A stretch of 64,000 bases of DNA from Candidatus Eremiobacter antarcticus (GCA_003244105.1 QHBK01000003.1:62001-126000); one strand, 5' to 3'; numbered from the stretch's first letter, positions 1-8,267 are shown. The notes: generated from the sequence alone by a model not told the origin. A program made the numbers and translations.

Positions 1-1079
1 CGGCGTGGCTGACGGCCTGTGGCGGCGGGTCGAGCGCTGCACTGATCTCACCGCCGGCGCCAAATCCCACGCAATCAGGCGGCAGCCCCTCATTTGTTGC
101 GACGCCGTTGACGCAGATGGGCGTCTCCGCGACATACCAGGGCTTCCACGGCGGCCTGTATGAAAACGGCAGCAACACTGTCCCACCAGATCACGCTTCC
201 GCCGGTACGTCGTTCGCGGCAGCCGTCAAACCACGCGACGCGAACGGAAACCCGACTCCCTCCGGCAAGTTCGTGCTGCTGTCCATCGGCATGTCCAACA
301 CCACCAACGCATGGTGCATCGGACCTCCCCCACATACCACGCCGCTGCCGCCAAGTGGCTGCTTCCCCTACACCTTCATGGGCCAGATTGCGAACGATGC
401 GAGCATCAACCACACGACGATGGTGATAAAAAACGGTGCGGCGGGCGGGCAGACCGCCGACGTCTGGACCCAAGCCACGGTCTGCCTCCCGAACTACAGC
501 CCTTGCAACGAGTACGACCGCGTTCGCGACGCTGTTCTGGCCCCAGCAGGTTTGAGCGAGAAACAAGTTGAGGTCGCTTGGCTCTCTGAAGCCGATGCCC
601 AGCCTGCGGTCTCTCTTCCAGCGAGCGATGCAGACGCATATCAGCTGGAGACGTACCTCGCGGGGGATCTGCGCGCCATGAAGACGCGTTATCCGAATCT
701 CCTGCTGGTGTTCGTCAGCAGCCGCAGCTACGGTGGATACGCCTCCACCACGCTCAATCCGGAGCCGTACGCCTATGAATCCGGGTTCGCAGCCAAGTGG
801 CTGATCCAAGCGCAGATCGACCAGATACGCAACGGCGGAGCGGTCGTGGATGCCAAAGCGGGCGATCTGAACTACAACACGGGCGTCGCGCCCTGGATCG
901 CTTGGGCACCATACACGTGGGCTGACGGCTCAACGCCGCGCGCCGACGGCCTCTTTTGGCTCTCCTCCGACTACTACACGGATGGCACCCACGAATCGCA
1001 GGCTGGAATTCAAAAGCTCGTTGGGCTGCTGATCCCTTTCTTCAAGCAATCGCAATTCACGTCGCCGTGGTTCCTTTAG
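1..1079 (+). CDS. SGNH-hydrolase-like lipoprotein (5' end outside window)
   Basis: The reading frame is open from the first bases of the window, so the true start lies upstream. It opens with a lipobox-like LTAC followed by GGGSS, which suggests a lipid-anchored exported protein. A Ser/Gly/Pro-rich linker leads into a domain with SIGMSN, placed like block I of SGNH/GDSL hydrolases, and a terminal DGTHES, which fits the block V Asp-x-x-His pair. The serine sits in GMS rather than the usual GDS. An esterase or carbohydrate-deacetylase role is likely; the substrate is unknown. The family call rests on these two motifs and on overall layout. Confidence 0.7.
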   Translation, partial: AWLTACGGGSSAALISPPAPNPTQSGGSPSFVATPLTQMGVSATYQGFHGGLYENGSNTVPPDHASAGTSFAAAVKPRDANGNPTPSGKFVLLSIGMSNTTNAWCIGPPPHTTPLPPSGCFPYTFMGQIANDASINHTTMVIKNGAAGGQTADVWTQATVCLPNYSPCNEYDRVRDAVLAPAGLSEKQVEVAWLSEADAQPAVSLPASDADAYQLETYLAGDLRAMKTRYPNLLLVFVSSRSYGGYASTTLNPEPYAYESGFAAKWLIQAQIDQIRNGGAVVDAKAGDLNYNTGVAPWIAWAPYTWADGSTPRADGLFWLSSDYYTDGTHESQAGIQKLVGLLIPFFKQSQFTSPWFL

Positions 1080-1116
1080 AGGATTCGACCCGAATACGAT
1101 CAGCGGCGTCACATGG

Positions 1117-1440
1117 TCAGGGTGAGACTCTGTAGCGCGCTTTCATCCCATCCATCAAATGATCGTTCACGGTGCAGTTAAAAACCCGAATACCTGGATC
1201 GTCCGGCACCATGTCGACGATGGCGTGTCGCCATGTCAATCCAATGGAGTCCACGCGGTTGCCCTGTGACAAGACCGTCTGCTCCTCCCACATCGGTGCG
1301 TGGAAGTCGTAGGCGTTCGACGTGCTGAGCAGATTGCCGCGTATTGATTTTCGGATCGCGCATATTCATCGTGAAATAACGACTCGCGCTTTCGTCGAGC
1401 CACCGTGCCGCCCGCGTACCACCGTAGCCTCTAGGTGGCC
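1117..1440 (-). pseudogene. Decayed multicopper-oxidase-like C-terminus
   Basis: Read on the minus strand, one frame gives ESASRYFTMNMRDPK. A second frame, one base away, continues with GNLLSTSNAYDFHAPMWEEQ and ends at a TGA at 1117-1119. The last part, PDDPGIRVFNCTVNDHLMDGM, has the layout of the final cupredoxin motif of multicopper oxidases (DNPG-W-HCHV-DH-GM), but the HCHV copper ligands read NCTV. A TGA in the second frame just upstream of the junction shows that the two parts need a frameshift to join. I infer a broken gene. The family is moderately supported; the exact 5' limit is unknown. Confidence 0.42.
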
Positions 1441-1812
1441 GCGCCAAACGAGTTGCGCGCCTGCTTCGAGACCCTCCATTCGTCCAGGAGATCAGCCGTG
1501 CGGAACACGACGGCGAGTGGCCGGCCTTTCAGCCGGCACTTCAGCGCCGGCACGCGCGGCGCACGGCCAGGTGATAGGGTAACAGCGTCGGCCCAAACCG
1601 CAAGATTGGCGCTGCCATGAACTCCGAACGGCGCCAGGCCGCGTTCCTCGTGCACATGTGGTCGGCCGATGATGGAGCGGACTAGAGGGGCTGTCCAGGA
1701 AATCGCGTCGGGAAAACGGCTCTTCACACGGGGAACGTGCGACATCGCCGACTCAGCGCGACGTTCCTCACTGCTCTCAACACTGAAAGTCGGAAATAAG
1801 GAGACTGAAAGT
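1441..1812. other. Stretch without a convincing intact gene
   Basis: An open minus-strand frame to about 1690 encodes PLAVVFRTADLLDEWRVSKQ. It may be a further fragment of the broken multicopper-oxidase-like gene at 1117-1440, but I cannot tie it to a family. The last 30 bases hold the ribosome-binding site of the next plus-strand gene (AAGGAGA at about 1797-1803). Confidence 0.35.
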
Positions 1813-2322
1813 ATGATCATGCGCAACCTAGCAGTCGCTCTTGCGTTTGTCGCGCTCGCGGCGGCGTCGGCAACTGCCGCGCCCACGCCCGTGCCCGGCG
1901 GCGCCAATCAGGTCAAGGCTTTATCCGGAAAGGTCGGAGACACGATCTTCAACGGTGTCCTGCGCATCCAGATCTCCGAGCTGCGAGATGCTACGGCCGA
2001 CGATCATCCTGAGAAAATGTATCCAAACCCCGGCCAAAAGATCATGGTGATGAGCGTGCTGCTCCGAAACGGCGCTCATAGCGACTTCATCGATTTGCTG
2101 TCGTACACGCTCGCGGATAAAGACGACGTGACCTTTGATATTGGATCGTCCTATATCCAACACGCCAACCTGCACATACTGCAGGGCGGCTCCGCGCGGC
2201 AAACCGCTATGTTCCCCGTCGATCAGAGCTTCGTGCCGACCAAGCTCATCGTGCAATGCGCAACGTGCGGCGCACATTCCGCGTTCAGGTCAGTCCGCTT
2301 CACAGTCGGTTCCCCCCAATAG
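1813..2322 (+). CDS. Secreted DUF4352-like protein
   Basis: The protein has 169 residues. A signal peptide (MIMRNLAVALAFVALAAAS, then ATAA) precedes a beta-rich domain of about 130 residues. Conserved-looking elements include GDTIFNGVLRIQI, PNPGQKIMVMSVLLRNG and a TKLIVQC strand, which resemble the immunoglobulin-like DUF4352/TRF2-type exported domains; this family link is tentative. I chose the ATG at 1813 because AAGGAGA lies 9 bases upstream and a signal peptide follows at once; a longer open frame reaches to 1669. Two cysteines in CATC near the C-terminus could form a disulfide. Function unknown. Confidence 0.75.
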   Translation: MIMRNLAVALAFVALAAASATAAPTPVPGGANQVKALSGKVGDTIFNGVLRIQISELRDATADDHPEKMYPNPGQKIMVMSVLLRNGAHSDFIDLLSYTLADKDDVTFDIGSSYIQHANLHILQGGSARQTAMFPVDQSFVPTKLIVQCATCGAHSAFRSVRFTVGSPQ

Positions 2323-2327
2323 AAGGA

Positions 2328-2351
2328 GGACATCGGGGCGTCGCCCCGTCC
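2328..2351. terminator. GC-rich hairpin between convergent genes
   Basis: GGAC-atc-GGGGC-gtc-GCCCC-GTCC forms a 9-bp stem with one 3-base bulge and a 3-base loop. It sits between two convergent stop codons. There is no T-run, so intrinsic termination is only plausible. Confidence 0.4.
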
Positions 2352-2848
2352 TAGTGGACGATGATGACGCCTCGCATGTGCTGGCTCAAGTGGTAGGTGC
2401 ATCCGTAGTAATAGTTGCCGGGGTTTTTCGCGATAAAGATCTGTGACTTGCCGCCGTGAGCGCGCAAATTGCCGGTGCTCCACTCGTGGGCGTCGATGAT
2501 CCGCCCTTTGCGCATGGTCGGGTCTCCGGCGAAGTGGTAATGAGCCGGAATCACCTGACCGCTGATCGCAAAGCCGCTCGCAGTATGCTCCATGTCATCC
2601 TCGTTGATGAACTGCACTCTGTCGCCCATATGGACCGTGGCGACGACCGGATCGTAGCCGCGCAACTGACCGAACTCCGGGCGAACCTTGGGCCGATAGT
2701 CTAAGTCCATTTTGATGATCTGCAGCCGCGAGTGCGACTTCGGTTGCGCGGCGCGCGCCGTCGCGTACGGCGATTTTGTCGCGGTCGGTGCGAGCACAAG
2801 GAGAGTGAGAGCCGAGATGATCGCGATCAATCCTCTGCGTTGCATCAT
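2351..2848 (-). CDS. Exported cupredoxin (plastocyanin-like)
   Basis: The protein has 165 residues with an N-terminal signal segment (LIAIISALTLLVLAPTA). The C-terminal half is a cupredoxin: HTASG supplies the first histidine, and YYGCTYHLSQHM supplies Cys, His and a Met-type axial ligand in the normal type-1 copper order. It is expected to be a periplasmic or extracellular electron carrier; the partner is unknown. AAGGGAGG lies almost against the first ATG, so the second ATG (2845) may be the real start. It follows the TM-helix gene by only a few bases, so the two form one minus-strand operon. Confidence 0.85.
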   Translation of the reverse strand: MMQRRGLIAIISALTLLVLAPTATKSPYATARAAQPKSHSRLQIIKMDLDYRPKVRPEFGQLRGYDPVVATVHMGDRVQFINEDDMEHTASGFAISGQVIPAHYHFAGDPTMRKGRIIDAHEWSTGNLRAHGGKSQIFIAKNPGNYYYGCTYHLSQHMRGVIIVH

Positions 2849-2855
2849 GCCTCCC

Positions 2856-3644
2856 TTACTGTCCTGACCGCGGACGGGGCGTGATGTCGCCTTGGCTTGA
2901 GCGTTCTTGGGCTTGGCCCAGCCAATTCTGTGCGAGCTCGCCGGCTACGTCCTTTCCGCCCAGACCGAAGGCGAGGCCAAGCGCCAACGCGAGCGCCGCG
3001 ACGAGGCCGATGTAGAGCGTATTGACGACCACTGCGGCCACGTGAACTTGGTTCATCGCTGCGATGATTGCGAATGCAATGACTGCCCAATTCGCCAGCT
3101 TCGCGAGCATTTCGGGGTTTTGAATTCCTGCTTCTGAGGCGGAACCACGGACGACGCCCGCCAGCAAGCGGCCCAAGAACAACCCGATGCCGAGGATAAA
3201 CAGCGCAACGATGACGTTGGGAATGAATGCCAGTAGGCCATTGATCGCAGCGGTGATCTGTGGGAGACCGAGCGCATCGGCCGCCATTTCGATGAAGACG
3301 AGCCGGATGATCCACTTGATGAACTCACCAAGAATGTCGCTCGCTCGCATCTTCGATCCCGAGCGCTGCAAGAAGTCATTCGCTCCAATGCGGTCGGCGA
3401 CGGTGTCTGTATGTATTGCCTTGAAGAGCTTGACCGCGAGCGCTGCGATGATCCCGGCGATGATCCACCCGATGATGAGCAGCACGATCGCGCCGAGGAA
3501 GCGGGGTATTCCGCTCATGAAAGCCGACAATCCGGCCGCGATGCCGGCCGCGAGCCCACTGGCCCAGCCTGCCACATCATTTGCCGCGCTTACCTGCGCT
3601 GCGACAACACAAAGGGAACTATGGAAATTTGAAAGATCCAGCAT
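2856..3644 (-). CDS. TM-helix repeat membrane protein (CmpX/MscS-related)
   Basis: The protein has 262 residues with at least four hydrophobic segments. Two carry the conserved TM_helix pattern (SGIPRFLGAIVLLIIGWIIA and IPNVIVALFILGIGLFLGRL), each ending in small and charged residues, and a third long hydrophobic stretch lies near the C-terminus (VAALALALGLAFGLGGKDVA). This is the layout of the Conserved TM helix family (PF05552), which is related to mechanosensitive channel pores but lacks the MscS beta domain. It is likely an inner-membrane pore or channel subunit. It is the first gene of a two-gene operon with the cupredoxin. Confidence 0.8.
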   Translation of the reverse strand: MLDLSNFHSSLCVVAAQVSAANDVAGWASGLAAGIAAGLSAFMSGIPRFLGAIVLLIIGWIIAGIIAALAVKLFKAIHTDTVADRIGANDFLQRSGSKMRASDILGEFIKWIIRLVFIEMAADALGLPQITAAINGLLAFIPNVIVALFILGIGLFLGRLLAGVVRGSASEAGIQNPEMLAKLANWAVIAFAIIAAMNQVHVAAVVVNTLYIGLVAALALALGLAFGLGGKDVAGELAQNWLGQAQERSSQGDITPRPRSGQ

Positions 3645-3749
3645 CTTGCATCTCCTCGCTTAGCTCGTTGATGACGTACGAGGAAACGTACCCGCCGAAG
3701 CAAGCTCCAAAACGGTTGCGGTGCGGATAGTGGAACGGTATGTGGTTAG

Positions 3750-3830
3750 TTAGTGGATGCCGAATATGGCGAGCGCGAGGCCCGCGAGCATGCCGGCTAA
3801 CAGAATGGAGCCGGACCGCAACAACAGCAT
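3750..3830 (-). CDS. Possible 26-residue hydrophobic peptide
   Basis: The frame reads MLLLRSGSILLAGMLAGLAL and ends in AIFGIH, a single membrane helix. AAAGAAGAAGA lies just before the ATG and could act as a weak ribosome-binding site. The open frame extends further upstream without a better start. It could be chance; there is no homology support. Confidence 0.25.
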   Translation of the reverse strand: MLLLRSGSILLAGMLAGLALAIFGIH

Positions 3831-3985
3831 ATCTTCTTCTTTAACGAGCACGTCAGTACCAAATCGCTTCCGTGAAAAACGCAGGTGCTTGGGTATCTCT
3901 TGGGTATCGGCCCCTTGCTGCTGACCCCGCACTTGGTTGCCTTACCCTGCTGCCAACCTCATCGTAGGAAAAATTTTCTTGTTCG

Positions 3986-3995
3986 AACGTACGTT
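3986..3995. repeat. 10-bp palindrome upstream of the gene at 4068
   Basis: AACGTACGTT is a perfect palindrome 73 bases before the start codon. It could be a regulator site; there is no other support. Confidence 0.25.
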
Positions 3996-4067
3996 TGTGA
4001 GACTGCGCTCCGATATTCTATGTGAGGCGCCGCCTTGTAGAGGCGAAGCGCATGAGCGGAGGAGAGC

Positions 4068-4445
4068 ATGGTCATCACCGGCGGCCATCTGCAATTACGC
4101 CTCGATACGATCGTGAGCGCGTACTATCGCTTCGAATTAGCCAAGAAAAACGGACCGGTCGGCATGGACAAGTGCTGGCTCTACAAAGACGGTCACAGCA
4201 ACAGGGAAGAGGTCCTGCAGTACTGCGTCGTGACCGAGAACAGCAACGGTTGGGACGAACTCGACAGCGAGCTGCGCACAGTCACGGTCGACATTGTTGA
4301 CGACGACGGCTGTCCTGCGCTGCTCGTCGTGTGCGGAGACGAAGGCTGCACCGGTTTCATGACCCGGTCTTCGTACGCGGCAGCCATGTACGCGATCAAA
4401 TATCTGTTCGCGAAAGAAAAGAGCAGCGCGCTCAAGAGCGCTTAG
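4068..4445 (+). CDS. Conserved-looking cytoplasmic protein of unknown function
   Basis: The protein has 125 residues, no signal peptide and no membrane segment. It is rich in Cys in the middle (DKCWLYK, QYCVV, DGCPALLVVCGDEGCTGFM), with Cys spacing that could bind metal or form disulfides. The ATG at 4068 is set by GGAGGAGA two bases upstream. I do not recognise a family. It stands alone between a divergent operon and a convergent one. Confidence 0.7.
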   Translation: MVITGGHLQLRLDTIVSAYYRFELAKKNGPVGMDKCWLYKDGHSNREEVLQYCVVTENSNGWDELDSELRTVTVDIVDDDGCPALLVVCGDEGCTGFMTRSSYAAAMYAIKYLFAKEKSSALKSA

Positions 4446-4463
4446 GCGCGCCGGGTCTGGACG

Positions 4464-5060
4464 TCAGCTTCCGTATTGATTGAGCGCCCTGCGTGCGGGC
4501 TCGTTGCCAGGATCCAGCTTCAAGACTTTGTGCCAGTATGTGCGCGCGCGAGGCGTATCGCCGCTGTGCAAGCTTGACCAGGCCGCAAAGTCCCAGCTGA
4601 ACATATCGTTTGGAGCCAGACGCGCGCTTTCTTCGAAGGCGACGCGCGCGGCTTTGAAATCCTTGCGCGCGTATTGCGTTCGGCCTAAGTCGAACGCGAT
4701 CGCCGCCGCAGTTGGATTAAGCGCAAGGCCTTGCGAGAAGATCTTCACCGCCTCGTCGGCGTCTTTGGCATTACCGGATGCATGCATGAGGTACAGCTCC
4801 CCCCAAGCTTGCCAGCCTTGTGGTATCTTGGGATACACTGCCGTGGACCTGCGATAGTAGCGTTCGGCCGTCGTGAGGCGCAGCATCCGTTCGTAGCTCA
4901 CGCCGCGGTAATACACCGAAAACGCGAAGAGCGGCCGGAAAAGGACCCAACCTATCGCAAGGACGAGAACCAAGATGATCCAGCGGTCGTACGTTCTGAT
5001 GATGTACGGCCGTACCTCATTGTGCGCAGGCTCGATCGCCGGCACCGCATCCGCTTTCAT
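4464..5060 (-). CDS. Membrane-anchored TPR protein
   Basis: The protein has 198 residues. One N-terminal membrane segment (WIILVLVLAIGWVLFRPLFA) is followed by about four tetratricopeptide repeats, visible as AERYYRRSTAVYPKIPQGW, IFSQGLALNPTAAAIAFDLG, RVAFEESARLAPNDMFSWDF and YWHKVLKLDPGNEPARRAL. It overlaps the upstream CcdA-like gene by 4 bases (ATGA), so the two are co-translated. The TPRs likely face the periplasm and act as a scaffold for the membrane partner or an exported client; the client is unknown. Confidence 0.85.
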   Translation of the reverse strand: MKADAVPAIEPAHNEVRPYIIRTYDRWIILVLVLAIGWVLFRPLFAFSVYYRGVSYERMLRLTTAERYYRRSTAVYPKIPQGWQAWGELYLMHASGNAKDADEAVKIFSQGLALNPTAAAIAFDLGRTQYARKDFKAARVAFEESARLAPNDMFSWDFAAWSSLHSGDTPRARTYWHKVLKLDPGNEPARRALNQYGS

Positions 5061-5746
5061 GCGATCACCGCGAAGAACAGCGCCAGAAAGACCAGCACGT
5101 ATCCCGCTGCCATCTCGGCGGCGACGTGCCATTTCTTGACTGACGCATTGTGCATGAACCACGGTGCGAGCGCGCCGACGAACAGCACCGGCACCCCGTG
5201 GCCTAACCCGAACGCCAACATCAAAAGCGCCCCCAGGCCAAGCTTGCCTTCGAAGGTGCTGACGCTCAGGGCTCCGATCATGAACGGAGTGGCGTCCGGC
5301 GCGATCAAGAACGCAAAACCGAACCCCAAAAGGTAGGCTCCGAGCAGGCCGTGACCGGCTGCATGAAGGGCGGGGACCCGCCAGTGAAACTCGACGAGCC
5401 GGATCATCGATAGACCCATCAACAAGCACAATGCGGCGGTGAAGTAATACAGGAAGCCTGCCATCGTGAGCAGCGCGCCGAACGATCCGGCCAACGCTCC
5501 CACCCCGCAATACACGGTGCAAATGCCCGCGATGAACGCGAGCGATATGAGGACGGCGCCCCAGAACGATTTCGCCTCTTTGCCGGCATAGTTGGCGATC
5601 GCCACCATACGGGGCACGCTTGAGGGGCTGAGGCTGCTCAAAATTCCGCCCACGAGCATAATGGCAAGCGCCAAGGAGCGGTGATGCTCCACGACGTCGC
5701 CCACCTGCTCCGACAGCGTGTAGATGTTCGTCCAGTCGATCTGCAT
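5057..5746 (-). CDS. CcdA/DsbD-like membrane protein lacking the redox cysteines
   Basis: The protein has 229 residues with about six hydrophobic segments in CcdA order. CcdA proteins carry a Cys in an SPC motif in helix 1 and another in a PC motif in helix 4, which relay electrons to periplasmic thioredoxins. Here the equivalent positions read LSSLSPSSVPRM and LIAPDATPFM, so both cysteines are replaced (Ser and Asp). The prolines are kept. The ATG at 5746 was chosen; a GTG at 5779 is possible. It is coupled to a TPR protein. It is either a non-redox member or a related transporter. Confidence 0.72.
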   Translation of the reverse strand: MQIDWTNIYTLSEQVGDVVEHHRSLALAIMLVGGILSSLSPSSVPRMVAIANYAGKEAKSFWGAVLISLAFIAGICTVYCGVGALAGSFGALLTMAGFLYYFTAALCLLMGLSMIRLVEFHWRVPALHAAGHGLLGAYLLGFGFAFLIAPDATPFMIGALSVSTFEGKLGLGALLMLAFGLGHGVPVLFVGALAPWFMHNASVKKWHVAAEMAAGYVLVFLALFFAVIA

Positions 5747-5848
5747 GTCTAAACCCGTTATCGGCAGGCTTGCCCTCACGGCTCAGATACAAAGTTGCGG
5801 GACATCCGCGAGTATGCCAAGGGGGGCCGCGCGCAGAATACAGCGCCT

Positions 5849-6079
5849 ATGATAACACCTGCTGAATTGGAAGCCCTGATCCGACGTTCACTGCCCGACG
5901 CCTCTGTCCAAGCTCAAGACCGCACGGGCACTCGCGACCACTACAACATCCGCGTGCAGTCGGTCGCCTTTTCCGGCAAGTCTCTGCTGGACCAGCACCG
6001 AATGATCTACGAAGCGCTCAGCGAAGCGATGAAAGACGGACGACTGCACGCCGTCGAGCTGAAAACCGAGGTGCCATGA
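5849..6079 (+). CDS. bolA: BolA-family protein
   Basis: The 76-residue length is typical for BolA/IbaG. The KH-like fold is visible as an N-terminal helix (TPAELEALIRRSLPDA), a central strand with HYNIRVQSVAF, and the C-terminal helix RMIYEALSEAMKDGRLHAVE. BolA proteins bind [2Fe-2S] clusters together with CGFS glutaredoxins and take part in iron-sulfur trafficking and iron sensing. The next gene is that glutaredoxin and overlaps it by 4 bases (ATGA). The ATG at 5849 gives the family length; the frame is open further upstream. Confidence 0.9.
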   Translation: MITPAELEALIRRSLPDASVQAQDRTGTRDHYNIRVQSVAFSGKSLLDQHRMIYEALSEAMKDGRLHAVELKTEVP

Positions 6080-6414
6080 GCAGCGATCTCAAGCAGAAAA
6101 TAGAAGAAGAAATCCGCACCAATACGATTGTCGTCTACGGCAAGGGCACGAAGGTTGCGCCGCGCTGCGGCTTCACCATGGAGACCGTCGCCTTTTTCAA
6201 CGACTTGGGTTATCCGTTCGAAGTGATCGACGTGCTGGCGGACATGGACAAGCGTCAAGCGCTCAGCGACATCACGAACTGGCCAACGCTGCCTAAGGTC
6301 TTCATCAACGGTCAATTTTACGGCGACACGGACATCCTCGGTCCGATGCGCGAGAGCGGAGAGCTCAAGACGGTTCTTGACGCCGCGTTTACGCAGCCCA
6401 CCAAGCAGCGGTAA
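6076..6414 (+). CDS. Grx4-type monothiol glutaredoxin
   Basis: The protein has 112 residues, the usual length for a single-domain Grx4/Grx5. It carries VVYGKGT, the active site CGFT and the glutathione-binding WPTLPKVFINGQFYG, then a DI-GPMRESGEL helix. Members hold a glutathione-ligated [2Fe-2S] cluster and pass it to targets or share it with BolA, whose gene is immediately upstream and translationally coupled. Two departures from the family norm are visible: CGFT for CGFS, and GDTDI for GGCDI. Confidence 0.9.
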   Translation: MSSDLKQKIEEEIRTNTIVVYGKGTKVAPRCGFTMETVAFFNDLGYPFEVIDVLADMDKRQALSDITNWPTLPKVFINGQFYGDTDILGPMRESGELKTVLDAAFTQPTKQR

Positions 6415-6509
6415 CAAATGCGGTCGTCGCATTTTCAGTGCCGGCGGTAGACGGGCTCAGTTGCGCATGACGCTCAGCGCGAGCTCGCCTGCATCGTTCT
6501 GATGAGACG

Positions 6510-7985
6510 ATGCCCCCAAGCGTGAGACAACCGCTGTTGCGCGCACGCTCCGCAGCCTTGCGGCCGCCGGAGCTCAGTGGGCCCGCATTCACCGCGGCGA
6601 CAGTGCTCGCGATCGCCCTGTTCGTCTCCATCTTAGGCTCGTTCGTGACCTACAGCAACGCCAGCATCGCCTATCAACGACAGACGGCCGTTGCGCAAGG
6701 CCAGCAGCTTTTGGAAGAGGTGCTGCGCAGCCAACTCGATGAGGAGACAGCGCTGCGCGGCTATCTTGCTTCCGGTCAACGCTTGTTCTTGTCGCCGTAT
6801 TACCAAGCGCAATCGCATATCAACGCACAGTTCGCCGATCTCGACCATTTTCTGGCAGCCGCCAGTCTGACCGAAAGCCGTCAGCTGCTCTCGGATATCC
6901 GGCGCAACCACGACGTGTGGATGCGCGACGTCGCGCAACCGTTGATCTCCCACCCGACATCCCCGGACGTCATGGACCGCCTGCACAACGGTATGGTGCT
7001 GGTCGATCACATTCGGTTGGACTTTCATAAGATCACCTCGTTGCTCAATCGCGAGTCGCGGCAAGCCAGCGAGGCGGTGACGCACTTGCTCGTACGTGCA
7101 GCAGCTCTGACCGCGGCCTTGATGCTCTTGTTCGGCGCGTGCGCGATCATCGCCGACCTCACCCGCAGCCGCACCCAAGTCGCTCTGGAGCGCGAGCGCA
7201 TCATCGGAGACACCCTGCAGCGGGCCTTCTTGAGCGGGTGGGATGCTGTGCCCACGTTGCGCGTGGGCACAGCGTATGTGTCGGCTGCGCGGCATGCAGC
7301 CGTCGGGGGCGACTTCTTCGACGTGCACCGCATCGACGACAGCCGCGCGCTCCTGGTGGTCGCCGATGTGAGCGGAAAGGGGCTCGACGCAGCGGTCGAA
7401 ACGGCGTTCGTGAAGTACTCCATTCGCTCGCTGGTCGAGGACTACGAAGACCCGAGCATGGTCTTGCGCAAATTCAATCGCTCCTTTTTGAACACGCCGC
7501 GCGACGCCGGTTCGTTCATCAGCGTGTTCGTGGCAGTGCTGGACCACCACAGCGGCGCGTTGCAGTACGCAAGCGCCGGCCACTCGCCTGTCTTTCTCCG
7601 GCGCCAAGGCGAGGTCGTGCCGCTACAGGTTACTGGCCCGATCGTCGGACTGCAAGAAGGTGACGTCTTCTCGTCCGCATCGCTGCGGCTCCAGCCGCAC
7701 GACCTTCTGGTGCTCGCGACTGACGGGCTCACTGAAGCGCGCGATACCGCCGGACAGATGCTCGACGATGCCGGGGCGATGGAGATTATTCGGACGGCGC
7801 CTTCCGAGCCCCAGCGGCTGGCCGATGACATCGTGAGCGCCGTGAGCAAGGTATCAGGGGGCCGCATCGGCGACGATCTGGCTCTGCTCGTCATCGAGTT
7901 CGAACCCATCCCACGCACGCAGTCAGAACCGGCAACGGCCGCCCCTGCCGCGCCCTTGCCGCGCGCGCCCAGCGCGACCGCTTAG
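6510..7985 (+). CDS. CHASE3 sensor - SpoIIE/RsbU-type Ser/Thr phosphatase
   Basis: The protein has 491 residues. A first membrane segment (TAATVLAIALFVSILGSFVT) is followed by a periplasmic CHASE3-like helical domain to about residue 185 (with EETALRGYLASG), a second membrane segment (LTAALMLLFGACAIIA) and a PP2C/SpoIIE phosphatase from about 245 to 465. Metal-binding motifs are intact: GGDFFD, VVADVSGKGLDAA, SAGHSPV, ATDGLTEA and GDDLALLVIEF. Such proteins dephosphorylate anti-anti-sigma factors in partner-switching stress pathways in response to an external cue. No anti-sigma partner is encoded nearby. Confidence 0.9.
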   Translation: MPPSVRQPLLRARSAALRPPELSGPAFTAATVLAIALFVSILGSFVTYSNASIAYQRQTAVAQGQQLLEEVLRSQLDEETALRGYLASGQRLFLSPYYQAQSHINAQFADLDHFLAAASLTESRQLLSDIRRNHDVWMRDVAQPLISHPTSPDVMDRLHNGMVLVDHIRLDFHKITSLLNRESRQASEAVTHLLVRAAALTAALMLLFGACAIIADLTRSRTQVALERERIIGDTLQRAFLSGWDAVPTLRVGTAYVSAARHAAVGGDFFDVHRIDDSRALLVVADVSGKGLDAAVETAFVKYSIRSLVEDYEDPSMVLRKFNRSFLNTPRDAGSFISVFVAVLDHHSGALQYASAGHSPVFLRRQGEVVPLQVTGPIVGLQEGDVFSSASLRLQPHDLLVLATDGLTEARDTAGQMLDDAGAMEIIRTAPSEPQRLADDIVSAVSKVSGGRIGDDLALLVIEFEPIPRTQSEPATAAPAAPLPRAPSATA

Positions 7986-7987
7986 TC

Positions 7988-8200
7988 TTGGTGCGGGCCG
8001 GTTTTCTCTGCGAAGACTGCGGAGAAGTGATGTGGCTCAGCCAGGGTCTCATGCACGTCCGCTGGCTCCAGGACCGCGAGCACGTCGCCCGTGAGGTCGC
8101 CGACCATTCAGCGTCGGGGCTCGATACCTGGATGATGGAAGGTTTGGGCTTCCTCGCCGAACACCGGGGACACGGCGTTTCGACGATGACCGAGAAGTGA
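7988..8200 (+). CDS. Small CxxC protein of unknown function
   Basis: The protein has about 70 residues and starts at a TTG (7988) or the adjacent GTG (7991), just after the phosphatase stop. An N-terminal FLCEDCGEVM could be half of a zinc site; the rest is helical and rich in Trp, His and Asp/Glu. It may be co-transcribed with the phosphatase. I do not recognise a family. Confidence 0.45.
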   Translation: MVRAGFLCEDCGEVMWLSQGLMHVRWLQDREHVAREVADHSASGLDTWMMEGLGFLAEHRGHGVSTMTEK

Positions 8201-8233
8201 GGTCAGCCGCGCCCGCTCGTCCGGTGAACAAAG

Positions 8234-8267
8234 AAAAAAAGAGCGAAGACAACTTCGCTCTTTTTTT
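8234..8267. terminator. Strong bidirectional intrinsic terminator
   Basis: An A-run and AGAGCGAAG-acaa-CTTCGCTCT are followed by a run of seven T. The 9-bp stem has a T-run on either strand, so it can stop transcripts from the plus-strand phosphatase unit and from the minus-strand micropeptide at 8288-8359. Confidence 0.85.

Larger units (their letters stand above)
3645..4067. other. Intergenic region between divergent units
   Basis: This 423-bp gap separates the TM-helix operon (minus) from a plus-strand gene at 4068. It holds a possible 26-residue hydrophobic peptide (3750-3830), an inverted repeat GTACG-aggaaa-CGTAC near 3675-3690, and a 10-bp palindrome at 3986-3995. Promoters for both directions should lie here, but I cannot fix convincing -35/-10 pairs. 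Confidence 0.5.

Noticed and set aside
6633-7607. A 324-codon minus-strand frame opposite the SpoIIE phosphatase
   Set aside because: No domain motifs; the phosphatase is intact on the plus strand.
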